Made by a program: the position numbers and the translations under genes | Assembly (NCBI GenBank): GCA_947591605.1 | Contig: CANQDF010000014.1 | Coordinates: 1 to 54,552 of the forward strand | Length of the DNA: 54,552 nucleotides | Reading direction: 5' to 3' | Source: an uncultured Clostridia bacterium | GTDB lineage: Bacteria; Bacillota; Clostridia; Lachnospirales; CAG-274 | In this document: positions 33,618-42,426 of the stretch, in pieces | How the letters are laid out: each line of letters begins with the position of its first letter | How positions within the stretch are numbered: position 1 is the first letter of the stretch | Notes under the pieces: model-generated | What the model saw: only the letters and a program-made list of their open reading frames with translations | The model's database searches: none | Told to the model about the DNA's origin: nothing

Positions 33618-36600
33618 TCAGCCTACCGTTTTAACGGTAATATTATCCTGAAGCAGCTTGTATACATCCTGTGTGGCGTTGTCGTTTTCTATCTTTACGG
33701 CATATACGCAGTAATTTGCATCGTCCTCAGCCGAAATTGCCGTGGAAAGCTGATGCGGAAGATAGATGTCACCGTTTATATCAAGCTCCTCATATATAAC
33801 ACCGCCGTTGTCGTTATCCGCAGAATCTATTACCTTATCCGCCATAACAAACTGTACGTCCACAGCCTTTGCCTCAATATCCTCTCTGCTGACTATTGCG
33901 GCAAGATAGTTGTCGTTTCCGTCCGCTATAACGGCAGGCTTTGAGCCCTCGGCCGAGGCTGCCGAATCCGTGGTGTATATTTGAGGCACCGCTGCTTCGG
34001 TTTCAACGCCTGCTTTAAGGTGAGCCTCGCCGTCCAGTTTTCTGGAGGTGTTTACCGCAAAGGTATCGTAGAGGGTCACGGTCGAGTTGTCCACAAGGGT
34101 GAGGTTTACATCCTTAACAGGCATATCCTCGTCCCTTGGAACAAGGGTCACATTGCCGAGCGTGGCAACGCCGTCCTCCAGCATATCGTAGCCTGCCACA
34201 ACATATACCGAAAGCACGCCCTCATCGGCATTGTATGTACAGTACTTGTAAGCCGCCCTGTTTTCTATAACATCCGACCACTCTATCTCTACGTCCTCTA
34301 TATCGGCAATATCGTCCTCGGATATTTTAAAGTCGCTCTGGAATGCTATGGTATAGCCTGTTTCCTCTTCAAGGTGAAGCTGCATGAGCGCACTCCTGTC
34401 GTCGGAGCTGTTTGTGAACACAAAGCCTCCGTCGAGCTTTGGCTCCTCCTCCGCCTCGGCAGGCTTAAGCGCCGCAGACATAAGCGAAAGTATCTTGTTT
34501 GGAGCAAGCGCCTCCGCCCTGTACTGTATCTCGATGCCGTCCGAGCTTACAGCCGCCGCCGAAGCGGGAGCATCGGACTGTATCTCTATTTCGGGCAGCT
34601 CGCTTGGCACCTTTACCGAGAGTGTATCGCTGACACGGCGTTCCCCCTCAAGGGTGAGAGCATTGTCCACACGGTAAAGCTCCGCCGTTACGCTTGAAGG
34701 CAGCTTGTCGCCCGTAAGCTGATATATCCAGATACCGGAGGATACGTTGCCGAGGTCGCCGTCTTCGGGATCCTCTGCCATTATTATCTGGCTGCCGTCC
34801 AGTATTTTGCCGTTTTCGTCAAGCAGCTTTACAACGTTGTATGCGGGGTTGCCCTTGTATACGCCCGTGCAGACAACGGAGCCTGCGGGTATGGTGCAGT
34901 TTTCCGGATCGTTGGTATCGTATACAAAGTCGTCCTTAAGCTTGCCTATGCCGCCCTCGAGCAGCTCGACATTATCGCTTGTTGGGCCGAGTATCTCTAT
35001 GTTGTTTACGCTTACCGTATCGCTGCCGTTGTAGTAAAGGGTCACATAAGCCGCATTGTATATGTACATATAGCCCTTGCCGTCGGTATCTGCCTTGTCT
35101 GGCTGGTTGAAGTATATCTTCTGCTCGCCATTGCCGTCATATTCAACCGTCTTTGCGGCAGTCCAGTTTACATTGTCCTCGCTCACAAATATGCTGAAAT
35201 CAGCAGGAGCGCCGTCATATTTGAGCGCCGTTACCTGCTCGGTATTGCCAAGCTTAAGCGTAATAAACGGTATAAGATCGCTCTTGCCCGTGTAGGTTGT
35301 GGACTTGTCATTGTCGATTATATTGCCTATTGCAGACTCGTATGTGTCCTCACAGTAGCCGTTGTCGCCGTTTGCCTTGATATCGACATCGGCATCGGAT
35401 ACCATATTTGTTTCCGCCGTCCAGTTATCCCTGGAGATGGTACCGTCATGCTTTACCTTTACAGGCTCGAGTACCGCTGCAGCCGTTGTGTTGAGCAGCT
35501 TGTCATAGCCTATTACTTGATACTTGTAAACCATGTTGTTGCCTGTGGTTATCTTGTCGGTATAGGATGTCTTGTCTGCTGTAACAAAGGCGACCGGTTT
35601 GCCGTTTCTTATGATCTCATAACCTAACATAGCGTCGGACGCCGTGTTGGAGAGAGATATTTCAACATCGGTCGAGTTTATTACATTGCCCGGATGAGGA
35701 GTAGCTATTTCGGCTTTTACAGAGGTGCCCTCGGGCATCCTTGCACCGCCGTCTATCCTGTATTCCCTCGCAGATTCGTTTATGTACTGTATCTTGTGCG
35801 TTTCCTCGGGGAACTGCTCGGCATATACCCTTGTTTCGTCATTTGGCACATAGCCCCATGCCTCAAAGAAAGGTATGAGGTTCTTTTGAGCCGCAGCACT
35901 TGCAAGACGGATAAGGTTATCCGAGGTGCTGGATGTAAGGGTAAGCTCTACGCCGTTCTCCTCCGCCTTAGGTGCGGACGCAGGCTTTCTTGCATAGGCG
36001 TCGACACGGGCAAAGAAGAGGTTTTTAAGCTGATCCTCCTCCTTGTCAAAGGTCTTGTAGTCATAGTAGTTGTCGTAGAACATATGCAGCTGCCAGTACA
36101 TGCCAAGCGAGGTGGCAAGCCCCGGCGTACCCGTGGTGCCCTTTGTGACATGGTTGTACAGCTCGTCGTAATTTATCCTCTCCTGCTGTGTCGCAAGCAT
36201 GGAGAAGTAATTGTTTGTTACCTCGGCATGCACATATTTGCCGTTGTTTATAACGTGGCCTATTTCGTGTGCGATGCCCCAGCCGGTAAAGCCGCCGTCT
36301 TGCTTTTTGCCCTTTTCGTCATAGGTGACGGGCTTTGCGCCGAAAAGACCCGGTACGCTGTCGTACTCTATACCTATATGCTGTCCGCCCGCATACATAA
36401 ATGCGCCCGTAAACATGGTATGATAACGTATGTTGAGCCTCTGTGTGGGATACCTGTTTGTGCTGTCCGAGGCTGCCTCCTTATTGAAGCCCTTGTGCTG
36501 ATAGAACAGGTCTACCTGCTGCTCCATGGCAGAAATAGCATTTTCAAGCTGAGCGGCGCCGCCGCCGTTAAGACCCTTTAAAACCTGTGTTGCAGGCACC

Positions 36601-39600
36601 GAGAACATCATATTGTCCATAACTATTTCGGTATAGTTTGCAATACAATCGTCACGGTAGGCAACATCGTGATTTTCGCTGTGTATGGTCTGTATGGTAT
36701 CCGCATAATCCTCCAGCTCGGTCATATAAGCCTTTATTGCGTCGGTGCGCTCGCTGCCGCTAAGACCCGCAACGTTTAGCACGGGTATCTTTTGTCCGCC
36801 GCTGACACGCACAGAGTACTGCCTTGCGCCCTTGTTGCCGTTCCACGCAACATATACGGAGCCGCCGTTTTCAGCCTCTGCGGAGGTTTTTATGTTTGGT
36901 ATTTCCACAACATTTCTGCCCACCTTAAGCTGACCTAAGTCCGCCTTCCACTTTGCTGCCTCGCCGTGGTTCTGTGTAGCAATAAGGTTAAGGTTGGTAT
37001 TGGTACCCTCTGCCTCGTTGGGGCTGCCTACATATACTATAAGCTGCTCGCCTGCCTCGGCAACCAGACCGAGAGGCTGATTGTTGGACTCTGTCATTGC
37101 AAAATCCACATGGCCGTCGGCACGGGGCGTAACATTGGTATCTACGGTAACTATGTCCGCAAGAGCCGTTGTTGCCAGCAGCTCCCTTGCATAGGCTATC
37201 TCCTGCTTAAGGGTATCATGGTCGGGATGCAGCTCACCGCTTGCCTCGTCTGCTACCTCAAGCCTTGCTTCAAGCTCGTCAAGAGTCTTGTCGGTAACGT
37301 TGTCCGCAAGCTTAAGGTGCATGGTATCAACATAGAGCGCATCTATATCGTCCTCTATAGGGTCATAATCATAAAACCTCATCTCGGATATGGTTATCAG
37401 CCTGCCGCCGCTTGTTGTGAGGCAAAGCTGAAACTCGTCCGAGGTAACGGGCTTGGTTGTGTTTATTGTGTAGTATATATTGCCGTTTTTATCGGTGCGC
37501 CTCGATATGGAAGCGGTTTCCCTCTGCCATGCGCCCGACTCATCTGTATAGCGCAGTGCGGCGCCCGTGTAGGAATATGGCTGGCTTGCGCTTGGGGCAA
37601 TACATACGGTATCTATTTTATATTTGCGGTCAAGCTTAACCGAAGGTATGGCAAGGTTGCCGTTGGGGTAATGATAAGCGGCGTCAAAGTCCTCCGTGGA
37701 GATGTAGGTATCCTGCGAGTTATCCACAATGCTCTTTGGGTCGCCCTTGGTATTGTTGTTGCCCTTTCCAACGGATATTACATGCTCTGTAAGCTCGCCG
37801 TCCGACGGTGAGTTTATAAGCTTGTAGGCAGGCATCCTGACCATGGCTGCCGCCTTTGTTTCCGCCTGATTGAGCGCACAGAAGGCACTGCTGCCAAGCT
37901 CGTTTACAGCCGCAACACGCACCTCGTATACGGTAGAGGGTTTAAGGTTTACTATGGTGTAGCTTGTGGACTTTATATCCTTTACAGCCGTGAAATCCGT
38001 TTCGCCCTTCTCCCTGTACTCCAGAGTGTAGGAAACGGTGTCACGCATATCCCTCCAGCTTACCTTTACAGCCTCAACAAGACCCTCCGCCTCTACATAC
38101 TCGGGTACGGGAGGCACGTCATCGGGCGTAAGGGTTATGGTAACGGGGCTTGAATATGGGCTTCTCCAGTCGCCGCTGAGCGAACGTATGCGCACGGCAT
38201 ACTGTACATAGGTGGCAAGCTTATCGGTGCCGAAGCCCGTTATTGTCATCTCGGTATCCGAGGTCTTAGGCATGGTGACCTCCTTGCCGTTTGCGCTTAC
38301 CACAACCTCGTATGCCTCAACATTGGTCTGCGCCCTCCAGCTTACCTTAAAGGACGGATCGTTGCCCGCCGATACCTTTTCAAGCACTATGTTATCGGGT
38401 ACACTGAGCTCCGGCTCGGGTATGCGGTCCTGCATATTGTTGACAAACTCTACCTCTGCAATGTCAACCAGCTTGGTGCTTGCACCCGTTACCTTTATGG
38501 TAACTCTCTTTATGGCTATCTGCCTGCCTATGTTGAGCACTACGGTGCCGTCGCTCTCTATCTTTATGGGGTTCTCCTCGTCCGCCGCTTCAAAAAGCGA
38601 TACAAGCGCAGGCTCTCCCTCGTCAATTGCTTCTCCCTTTGAAATATCAAAGGTATGTAATACTCCATCGGTATCCTCAATAGTGATAACACCTGCGGTG
38701 ATACGGTTTTCCGAACCTGCGGGAGGCTTTATGACAATACCGCTTGCCTCGTTGTTGGGCTGCTCCTGAGTACCCTCCTGCTGCTCGGGTGCAGCTATTT
38801 CAAGGGATACCTCAACGGGGTTATCCTCGGATATTTCCCCGTCGCTTTCGGGAGCAAGCTGTACAAAGCTGTCTGCCTTGCCTGTAAGCGAATCAAGGCT
38901 GCCCGAGGCTATTTTTGTGTTTTCACCCTGTGCGGGTACTATGCTCTCCGGAGATATTATATTAAGAGGCGCTGCCGTGACATTTTCGCCCATGTTCATG
39001 GTAACATAAGCCATATCGGCAATATTTACCGCACCGTCGTTGTTAAGGTCAAAAACGCTGTCGGCATTTGGGTTATCCATCTGCTGCTGCATAAGCTGTG
39101 CGTCAAGCTCGTCCACCTTTCCGTCACCGCCCTGCACAGCCTCTCCGTCGGCGCCCTTGCCGGCAACATCGCCTATGGATATGATGCCGTGCCTTTGGCT
39201 GCCCGTAAGGTTGTACTGCGTGTTTACCCTGCTGCTGTTGTTAAGCTCAAGCATGGTGGCAAAGCCCTTGGATATTTTTATACCCTCTTGTGTATAGTCC
39301 GCATATCCGGGTGCGCTTATGGTAAGGTTGTAAGTGCCTACGGGTATATCTCTGCGTATGCCCGAGGCAACCTTTCCGTCGGAGGCAGCTATCGCCTCAA
39401 AGCTGAATATACCGTTTATCTCGCCGTCAACGGGTGTGAGCGTTACGGTAAAGGTATCTCCGGGAGACGGAAAATCAAGCTTGATATCAACGCCGAAGCT
39501 GCTGACATCGGATATACTCATAAGCTCAATGTCGCTCTCCCCCGAAAAAGCCTGTGTTATGCTCATCTGTGAGGCAAGGCTCAGCGCCATTGCGGCAGCA

Positions 39601-39635
39601 AACGCTTTTTTAACGGGATACTTTTTTGTCTTCAT
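33618..39635 (-). CDS. Giant secreted M60-like metallopeptidase with dockerin, FN3 and discoidin-like domains
   Basis: A 2005-residue exported protein. Signal peptide ~1-33 (AFAAAMALSLASQMSITQAF). A carboxypeptidase-regulatory-like stretch comes first. A dockerin-like module at ~148-215 has two calcium loops (GGDGKVDELDAQLMQQQM; DLNNDGAVNIADMAYVTM). Two FN3 domains lie at ~412 and ~508, and a discoidin-like domain at ~598-760. The M60/enhancin-type catalytic region is centred at ~1124 with the zinc motif HEIGH and the downstream Glu in YVHAEVTNNYF. A second discoidin-like domain is at ~1411-1548, and a possible cohesin-like fold at ~1700-1850. M60-like enzymes cleave mucin-type glycoproteins, so host glycoprotein is the likely target. 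RBS AAAGGAG; perfect promoter about 160 bases upstream. Confidence 0.92.
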   Translation of the reverse strand: MKTKKYPVKKAFAAAMALSLASQMSITQAFSGESDIELMSISDVSSFGVDIKLDFPSPGDTFTVTLTPVDGEINGIFSFEAIAASDGKVASGIRRDIPVGTYNLTISAPGYADYTQEGIKISKGFATMLELNNSSRVNTQYNLTGSQRHGIISIGDVAGKGADGEAVQGGDGKVDELDAQLMQQQMDNPNADSVFDLNNDGAVNIADMAYVTMNMGENVTAAPLNIISPESIVPAQGENTKIASGSLDSLTGKADSFVQLAPESDGEISEDNPVEVSLEIAAPEQQEGTQEQPNNEASGIVIKPPAGSENRITAGVITIEDTDGVLHTFDISKGEAIDEGEPALVSLFEAADEENPIKIESDGTVVLNIGRQIAIKRVTIKVTGASTKLVDIAEVEFVNNMQDRIPEPELSVPDNIVLEKVSAGNDPSFKVSWRAQTNVEAYEVVVSANGKEVTMPKTSDTEMTITGFGTDKLATYVQYAVRIRSLSGDWRSPYSSPVTITLTPDDVPPVPEYVEAEGLVEAVKVSWRDMRDTVSYTLEYREKGETDFTAVKDIKSTSYTIVNLKPSTVYEVRVAAVNELGSSAFCALNQAETKAAAMVRMPAYKLINSPSDGELTEHVISVGKGNNNTKGDPKSIVDNSQDTYISTEDFDAAYHYPNGNLAIPSVKLDRKYKIDTVCIAPSASQPYSYTGAALRYTDESGAWQRETASISRRTDKNGNIYYTINTTKPVTSDEFQLCLTTSGGRLITISEMRFYDYDPIEDDIDALYVDTMHLKLADNVTDKTLDELEARLEVADEASGELHPDHDTLKQEIAYARELLATTALADIVTVDTNVTPRADGHVDFAMTESNNQPLGLVAEAGEQLIVYVGSPNEAEGTNTNLNLIATQNHGEAAKWKADLGQLKVGRNVVEIPNIKTSAEAENGGSVYVAWNGNKGARQYSVRVSGGQKIPVLNVAGLSGSERTDAIKAYMTELEDYADTIQTIHSENHDVAYRDDCIANYTEIVMDNMMFSVPATQVLKGLNGGGAAQLENAISAMEQQVDLFYQHKGFNKEAASDSTNRYPTQRLNIRYHTMFTGAFMYAGGQHIGIEYDSVPGLFGAKPVTYDEKGKKQDGGFTGWGIAHEIGHVINNGKYVHAEVTNNYFSMLATQQERINYDELYNHVTKGTTGTPGLATSLGMYWQLHMFYDNYYDYKTFDKEEDQLKNLFFARVDAYARKPASAPKAEENGVELTLTSSTSDNLIRLASAAAQKNLIPFFEAWGYVPNDETRVYAEQFPEETHKIQYINESAREYRIDGGARMPEGTSVKAEIATPHPGNVINSTDVEISLSNTASDAMLGYEIIRNGKPVAFVTADKTSYTDKITTGNNMVYKYQVIGYDKLLNTTAAAVLEPVKVKHDGTISRDNWTAETNMVSDADVDIKANGDNGYCEDTYESAIGNIIDNDKSTTYTGKSDLIPFITLKLGNTEQVTALKYDGAPADFSIFVSEDNVNWTAAKTVEYDGNGEQKIYFNQPDKADTDGKGYMYIYNAAYVTLYYNGSDTVSVNNIEILGPTSDNVELLEGGIGKLKDDFVYDTNDPENCTIPAGSVVCTGVYKGNPAYNVVKLLDENGKILDGSQIIMAEDPEDGDLGNVSSGIWIYQLTGDKLPSSVTAELYRVDNALTLEGERRVSDTLSVKVPSELPEIEIQSDAPASAAAVSSDGIEIQYRAEALAPNKILSLMSAALKPAEAEEEPKLDGGFVFTNSSDDRSALMQLHLEEETGYTIAFQSDFKISEDDIADIEDVEIEWSDVIENRAAYKYCTYNADEGVLSVYVVAGYDMLEDGVATLGNVTLVPRDEDMPVKDVNLTLVDNSTVTLYDTFAVNTSRKLDGEAHLKAGVETEAAVPQIYTTDSAASAEGSKPAVIADGNDNYLAAIVSREDIEAKAVDVQFVMADKVIDSADNDNGGVIYEELDINGDIYLPHQLSTAISAEDDANYCVYAVKIENDNATQDVYKLLQDNITVKTVG

Positions 39636-39795
39636 AAAATACTCCTTTCATAAGGTTTTGCAAAACCCTGCATAATGCGGTGCGCTCTGACGTTATTGTA
39701 CAAAGCAAATATCAATGCACATATCATATTTTTTGTACACAATATGTATAAGTGCCCTTAAAACCACTGTTTATGCGGTTTTGCGATTTATCACC

Positions 39796-39824
39796 ATTAT
39801 AACCTTTGGCATAAAAATTGTCAA
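39796..39824 (-). promoter_or_regulatory. Consensus sigma-A promoter of the M60 peptidase gene
   Basis: Minus strand TTGACA, 17-base spacer, TATAAT: a full consensus match, the strongest promoter in the window. It leaves a leader of about 150 bases that holds a GGTTTTGCAAAACC palindrome. Confidence 0.9.
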
Positions 39825-39860
39825 TAAAAAGCTTTTAGGCATAAACATTTTTACACATGA

Positions 39861-39903
39861 AAAACGGTACACAAGTATGAAGTACTTTCATACAAGTGTA
39901 CCG
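39861..39903 (-). terminator. Intrinsic terminator of the permease/kinase-like operon
   Basis: Arms CGGTACACAAGTATGAA and TTCATACAAGTGTACCG pair except for a 2-base internal loop; TTTT follows on the minus strand, 8 bases past the stop of the kinase-like gene. Confidence 0.8.
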
Positions 39904-39911
39904 CAAATAGA

Positions 39912-40511
39912 TCACATCAAAGCCATTCTTGCCCTTATATACGCTTCAAGCAGCTCTGCGCTGCCCTCTATGCCAAGCCTTGTGCTGTTAAGAGATATAT
40001 CGTAGTGCCTGCTGTCGCCCCACTTATCGGTGCAGTAGTAGTTGTGGTAAGCCTTTCTTGCACTGTTGCGCTGCTTTATCATAAGCTCCGCCTCGGTGCG
40101 TGATAGGTTATGCTCCTTGCTTATCTTGTCCACCTTTGCCTCTAGGTCGGCATTTATAAAAATCGATATAAGACAGTCAAAATCCTTCAGCACAGCCTCT
40201 CCGCAGCGCCCTACTATTATAAAGGACTCTCCGCTGCCCGCAAGAGTTTTGATATATTCAAACTGGAGGTTTGCTATGTTCTCCTCCGGCGAGTTGCTAA
40301 ATCCCCTTATAGTCCTTGAAAAAAACGGCAGCTTGGGCAGCTCGTCATACCTTTCAAGCTCGGCATGGTCAAGGTTCTTTTTGGTGGTTATCTCCCTTAA
40401 AAGGTTGTTGTCGTACAAAGGCAGATCCAGCTTTTTGGACAGTATCTCGCCTATGAGATGACCGCCGCTGCCAAATTCACGTCCGATAGAAATAAGTACC
40501 TGCTTTGACAT
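39912..40511 (-). CDS. Cytidylate-kinase-like family protein
   Basis: A 199-residue P-loop protein of the cytidylate-kinase-like family. It begins MSKQVLISIGREFGSGGHLI (P-loop variant GREFGSGGHLI), followed by GEILSKKLDLPLYDNNLL, SFIIVGRCGEAVLKD and a lid with Arg/Lys, and ends in YDISLNSTRLGIEGSAELL. The family is common in Clostridia and its substrate is not established. It starts 24 bases after the permease gene with AGGAGG upstream, so it is probably cotranscribed. Confidence 0.9.
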   Translation of the reverse strand: MSKQVLISIGREFGSGGHLIGEILSKKLDLPLYDNNLLREITTKKNLDHAELERYDELPKLPFFSRTIRGFSNSPEENIANLQFEYIKTLAGSGESFIIVGRCGEAVLKDFDCLISIFINADLEAKVDKISKEHNLSRTEAELMIKQRNSARKAYHNYYCTDKWGDSRHYDISLNSTRLGIEGSAELLEAYIRARMALM

Positions 40512-40535
40512 AAGACCCCTCCTTTACAAGATCTC

Positions 40536-41885
40536 TTATAGATACCTTACAAAAATATAAACCGTCGATATAACAAGCACAATTACGGTGGCAGGCACGG
40601 AACGCTTGCAGTACCTTGCCCAGCTTATGGGGTAACCGCCTCTTGCGGCTACGGAAGTACCAACAACGTTTGCCGATGCGCCTATAGGCGTAGCGCTGCC
40701 GCCTATATCCGTACCTATGGACAGCGCCCACGCAAGCGAGGACAGATCCACGCCCTGAGCCGCACTGAGGCTCTTTATAACGGGCAGCATGGTTGCCGCA
40801 AACGGTATGTTATCCACAAATGCGCTTGCAAATGCCGATATCCATATGATGATGCCGAACATAAGGTACCTGTTGCCGTTGCTTATCTTGCCTATAAAAT
40901 AGGATATGACCTCAAGAGCGCCCGTTTCCTCCAGTCCGCCCACAACAACAAACAGACCTATAAAAAAGAGCAGCGTTTTGTAATCCACCTTTTTGAGTAT
41001 ATAAGGTATCCTTTTGCCTGCTGCGGCAAGTGTTGCGGCAGCGGTAAAAACGCCTATCGTCGCAACGCTGAGCCCTGTTTGGGCATGAGTAACGAGCAGC
41101 ACCACCGCACAGAGGAATATAACCGTGCTTACGGTAAAGCTGCGTTTATCCTTTATGGCGTCCTTTGGGTCGGGCAGCTTGCCCGTGTAGACTCCGCCGT
41201 CCGAAACAAGCTCCCTGCGGTAGGAAAAATAGAAAAACAGCACCGAGAACACCAGAGATATTGCGGCAGCAATACCCGTGTTTGAGATAAAGTCCGCAAA
41301 GGAATAGCCCAGAGATGTACCTATTATAATGTTTGGCGGATCGCCGCACATGGTAGCCGAGCCTCCGAGGTTTGCACAGAATATCTCGGAGAGTATCATG
41401 GGCACGGGATTGAACTTAAGCATCTGCGCAAGCTCCACCGTTGCTGCGGCAAGGAACATTATTACCGTTATACTGTCTATGAACATCGACAGAAAAGCCG
41501 ACATAAGCATAAATGTAACAAATATGTGCATGGTTTTGTAGTGTACAAGGCTTGCTATCTTCATGCAGAGCCAGCGGAAAAAGCCTGCCGCCGCCATGCC
41601 CTCTACCATTACCATCATACCCGCTATAAATATGATGGTAGCCCAGTTTATACCTGCGCTTGAGCTCTCCTCGGCGCCGTACCAGAAGCCGAGCTTGAAG
41701 ATACTGCCAAAGTTAAGCGTTTTCCATATGGCGGAGGCGCTGCGCATACATATGCCAAAGACCACCACAAGCGTAAATGCACCGCACATAAGAGTGGTTA
41801 TATGCCTTTCGATCTTCTCTGTAATTATTAAACCAAACATTACGATAAAAATCAAGCCCGCAATTATCTGCGCCATATATTCCAT
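40536..41885 (-). CDS. SLC13/ArsB-NhaD type ion permease
   Basis: A 449-residue membrane protein with about 11-12 hydrophobic segments, of the ion-transporter superfamily. Diagnostic repeats are NLGGSATMCGDPPNIIIGTS in the first half and DIGGSATPIGASANVVGTS in the second. Substrate (anion, dicarboxylate or Na+/H+) cannot be read from sequence. The ATG follows GGAGG by 8 bases. Confidence 0.88.
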   Translation of the reverse strand: MEYMAQIIAGLIFIVMFGLIITEKIERHITTLMCGAFTLVVVFGICMRSASAIWKTLNFGSIFKLGFWYGAEESSSAGINWATIIFIAGMMVMVEGMAAAGFFRWLCMKIASLVHYKTMHIFVTFMLMSAFLSMFIDSITVIMFLAAATVELAQMLKFNPVPMILSEIFCANLGGSATMCGDPPNIIIGTSLGYSFADFISNTGIAAAISLVFSVLFFYFSYRRELVSDGGVYTGKLPDPKDAIKDKRSFTVSTVIFLCAVVLLVTHAQTGLSVATIGVFTAAATLAAAGKRIPYILKKVDYKTLLFFIGLFVVVGGLEETGALEVISYFIGKISNGNRYLMFGIIIWISAFASAFVDNIPFAATMLPVIKSLSAAQGVDLSSLAWALSIGTDIGGSATPIGASANVVGTSVAARGGYPISWARYCKRSVPATVIVLVISTVYIFVRYL

Positions 41886-42090
41886 TTATATCTCCTCCTT
41901 GCCTGACGGCATTAAAAAAGCACACTCTTTACCGGGTGTAAAGCAGAGCTCCGTTGCTCCGCAGCAAACAAGGTAGATGTGCAGTTTTGCCTGTATCGTT
42001 CTGCCGTGAGCCGTGCCGCTTAAGGCGGCTCCGTTCGGCGTTTTTACATATTTTAGCACAGCGGGTTTTCTTTGTCAAATGCGGATATGT
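41886..42090 (-). other. Leader region of the permease gene
   Basis: No gene seen. The region holds a GC-rich hairpin at 42003-42039 (outer GCCG/CGGC, inner GCCGC-TTAAG-GCGGC), and a TTTAC-ACCCG-GTAAA hairpin close to the start codon, near 41924-41942. These could form a regulatory leader for the permease. No known riboswitch class was recognised. Confidence 0.4.
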
Positions 42091-42137
42091 AAAAAAACAG
42101 CGGGGCAAAAAAGCTTTTTTTAAGCACTTTGCCCCGC
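42091..42137 (-). terminator. Intrinsic terminator after the alanine/Na+ symporter gene
   Basis: GCGGGGCAAA/TTTGCCCCGC stem with A+T-rich interior, and seven T on the minus strand. It lies beyond the two hairpin repeats that follow the symporter. Confidence 0.82.
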
Positions 42138-42246
42138 ATAACTCCCACGCTTTTTTTATTTGCCGTTATTTTGATGCAAAGTACACAATTTTACGGTTTT
42201 AAAAATGCCGTATCGGCGCAAAAACACCCTACATATAACTAAAGAA

Positions 42247-42302
42247 GGTATGCGGTGATTTTCCGCAGCGCCTCCTTAGCGCAAGGAATTTCACCGCATA
42301 CC
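42247..42302. repeat. Dispersed hairpin repeat, copy D
   Basis: Arms GGTATGCGGTGA and TTTCACCGCATACC around the family centre. A tandem duplicate of copy E at a distance of exactly 110 bases. Confidence 0.88.
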
Positions 42303-42356
42303 GTATAACAACCGTTTTTACAGCCTGCCAGGCAAAACCCGACACATGACAAAAAA

Positions 42357-42412
42357 GGTATGCGGCGATTTTCCGCAGCGCCTCTTCAGCGCAAGGAATT
42401 TCACCGCATACC
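42357..42412. repeat. Dispersed hairpin repeat, copy E
   Basis: Nearly identical to copy D, 14 bases from the stop of the symporter gene. The 12 bases that follow both copies (GTATAACAACCG) are identical. Confidence 0.88.
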
Positions 42413-42426
42413 GTATAACAACCGAT

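Noticed and set aside
8367..42412. CRISPR array from the repeated hairpins
   Set aside because: Copies are dispersed over 34 kb, at most two in tandem, with no regular spacers and no cas genes.
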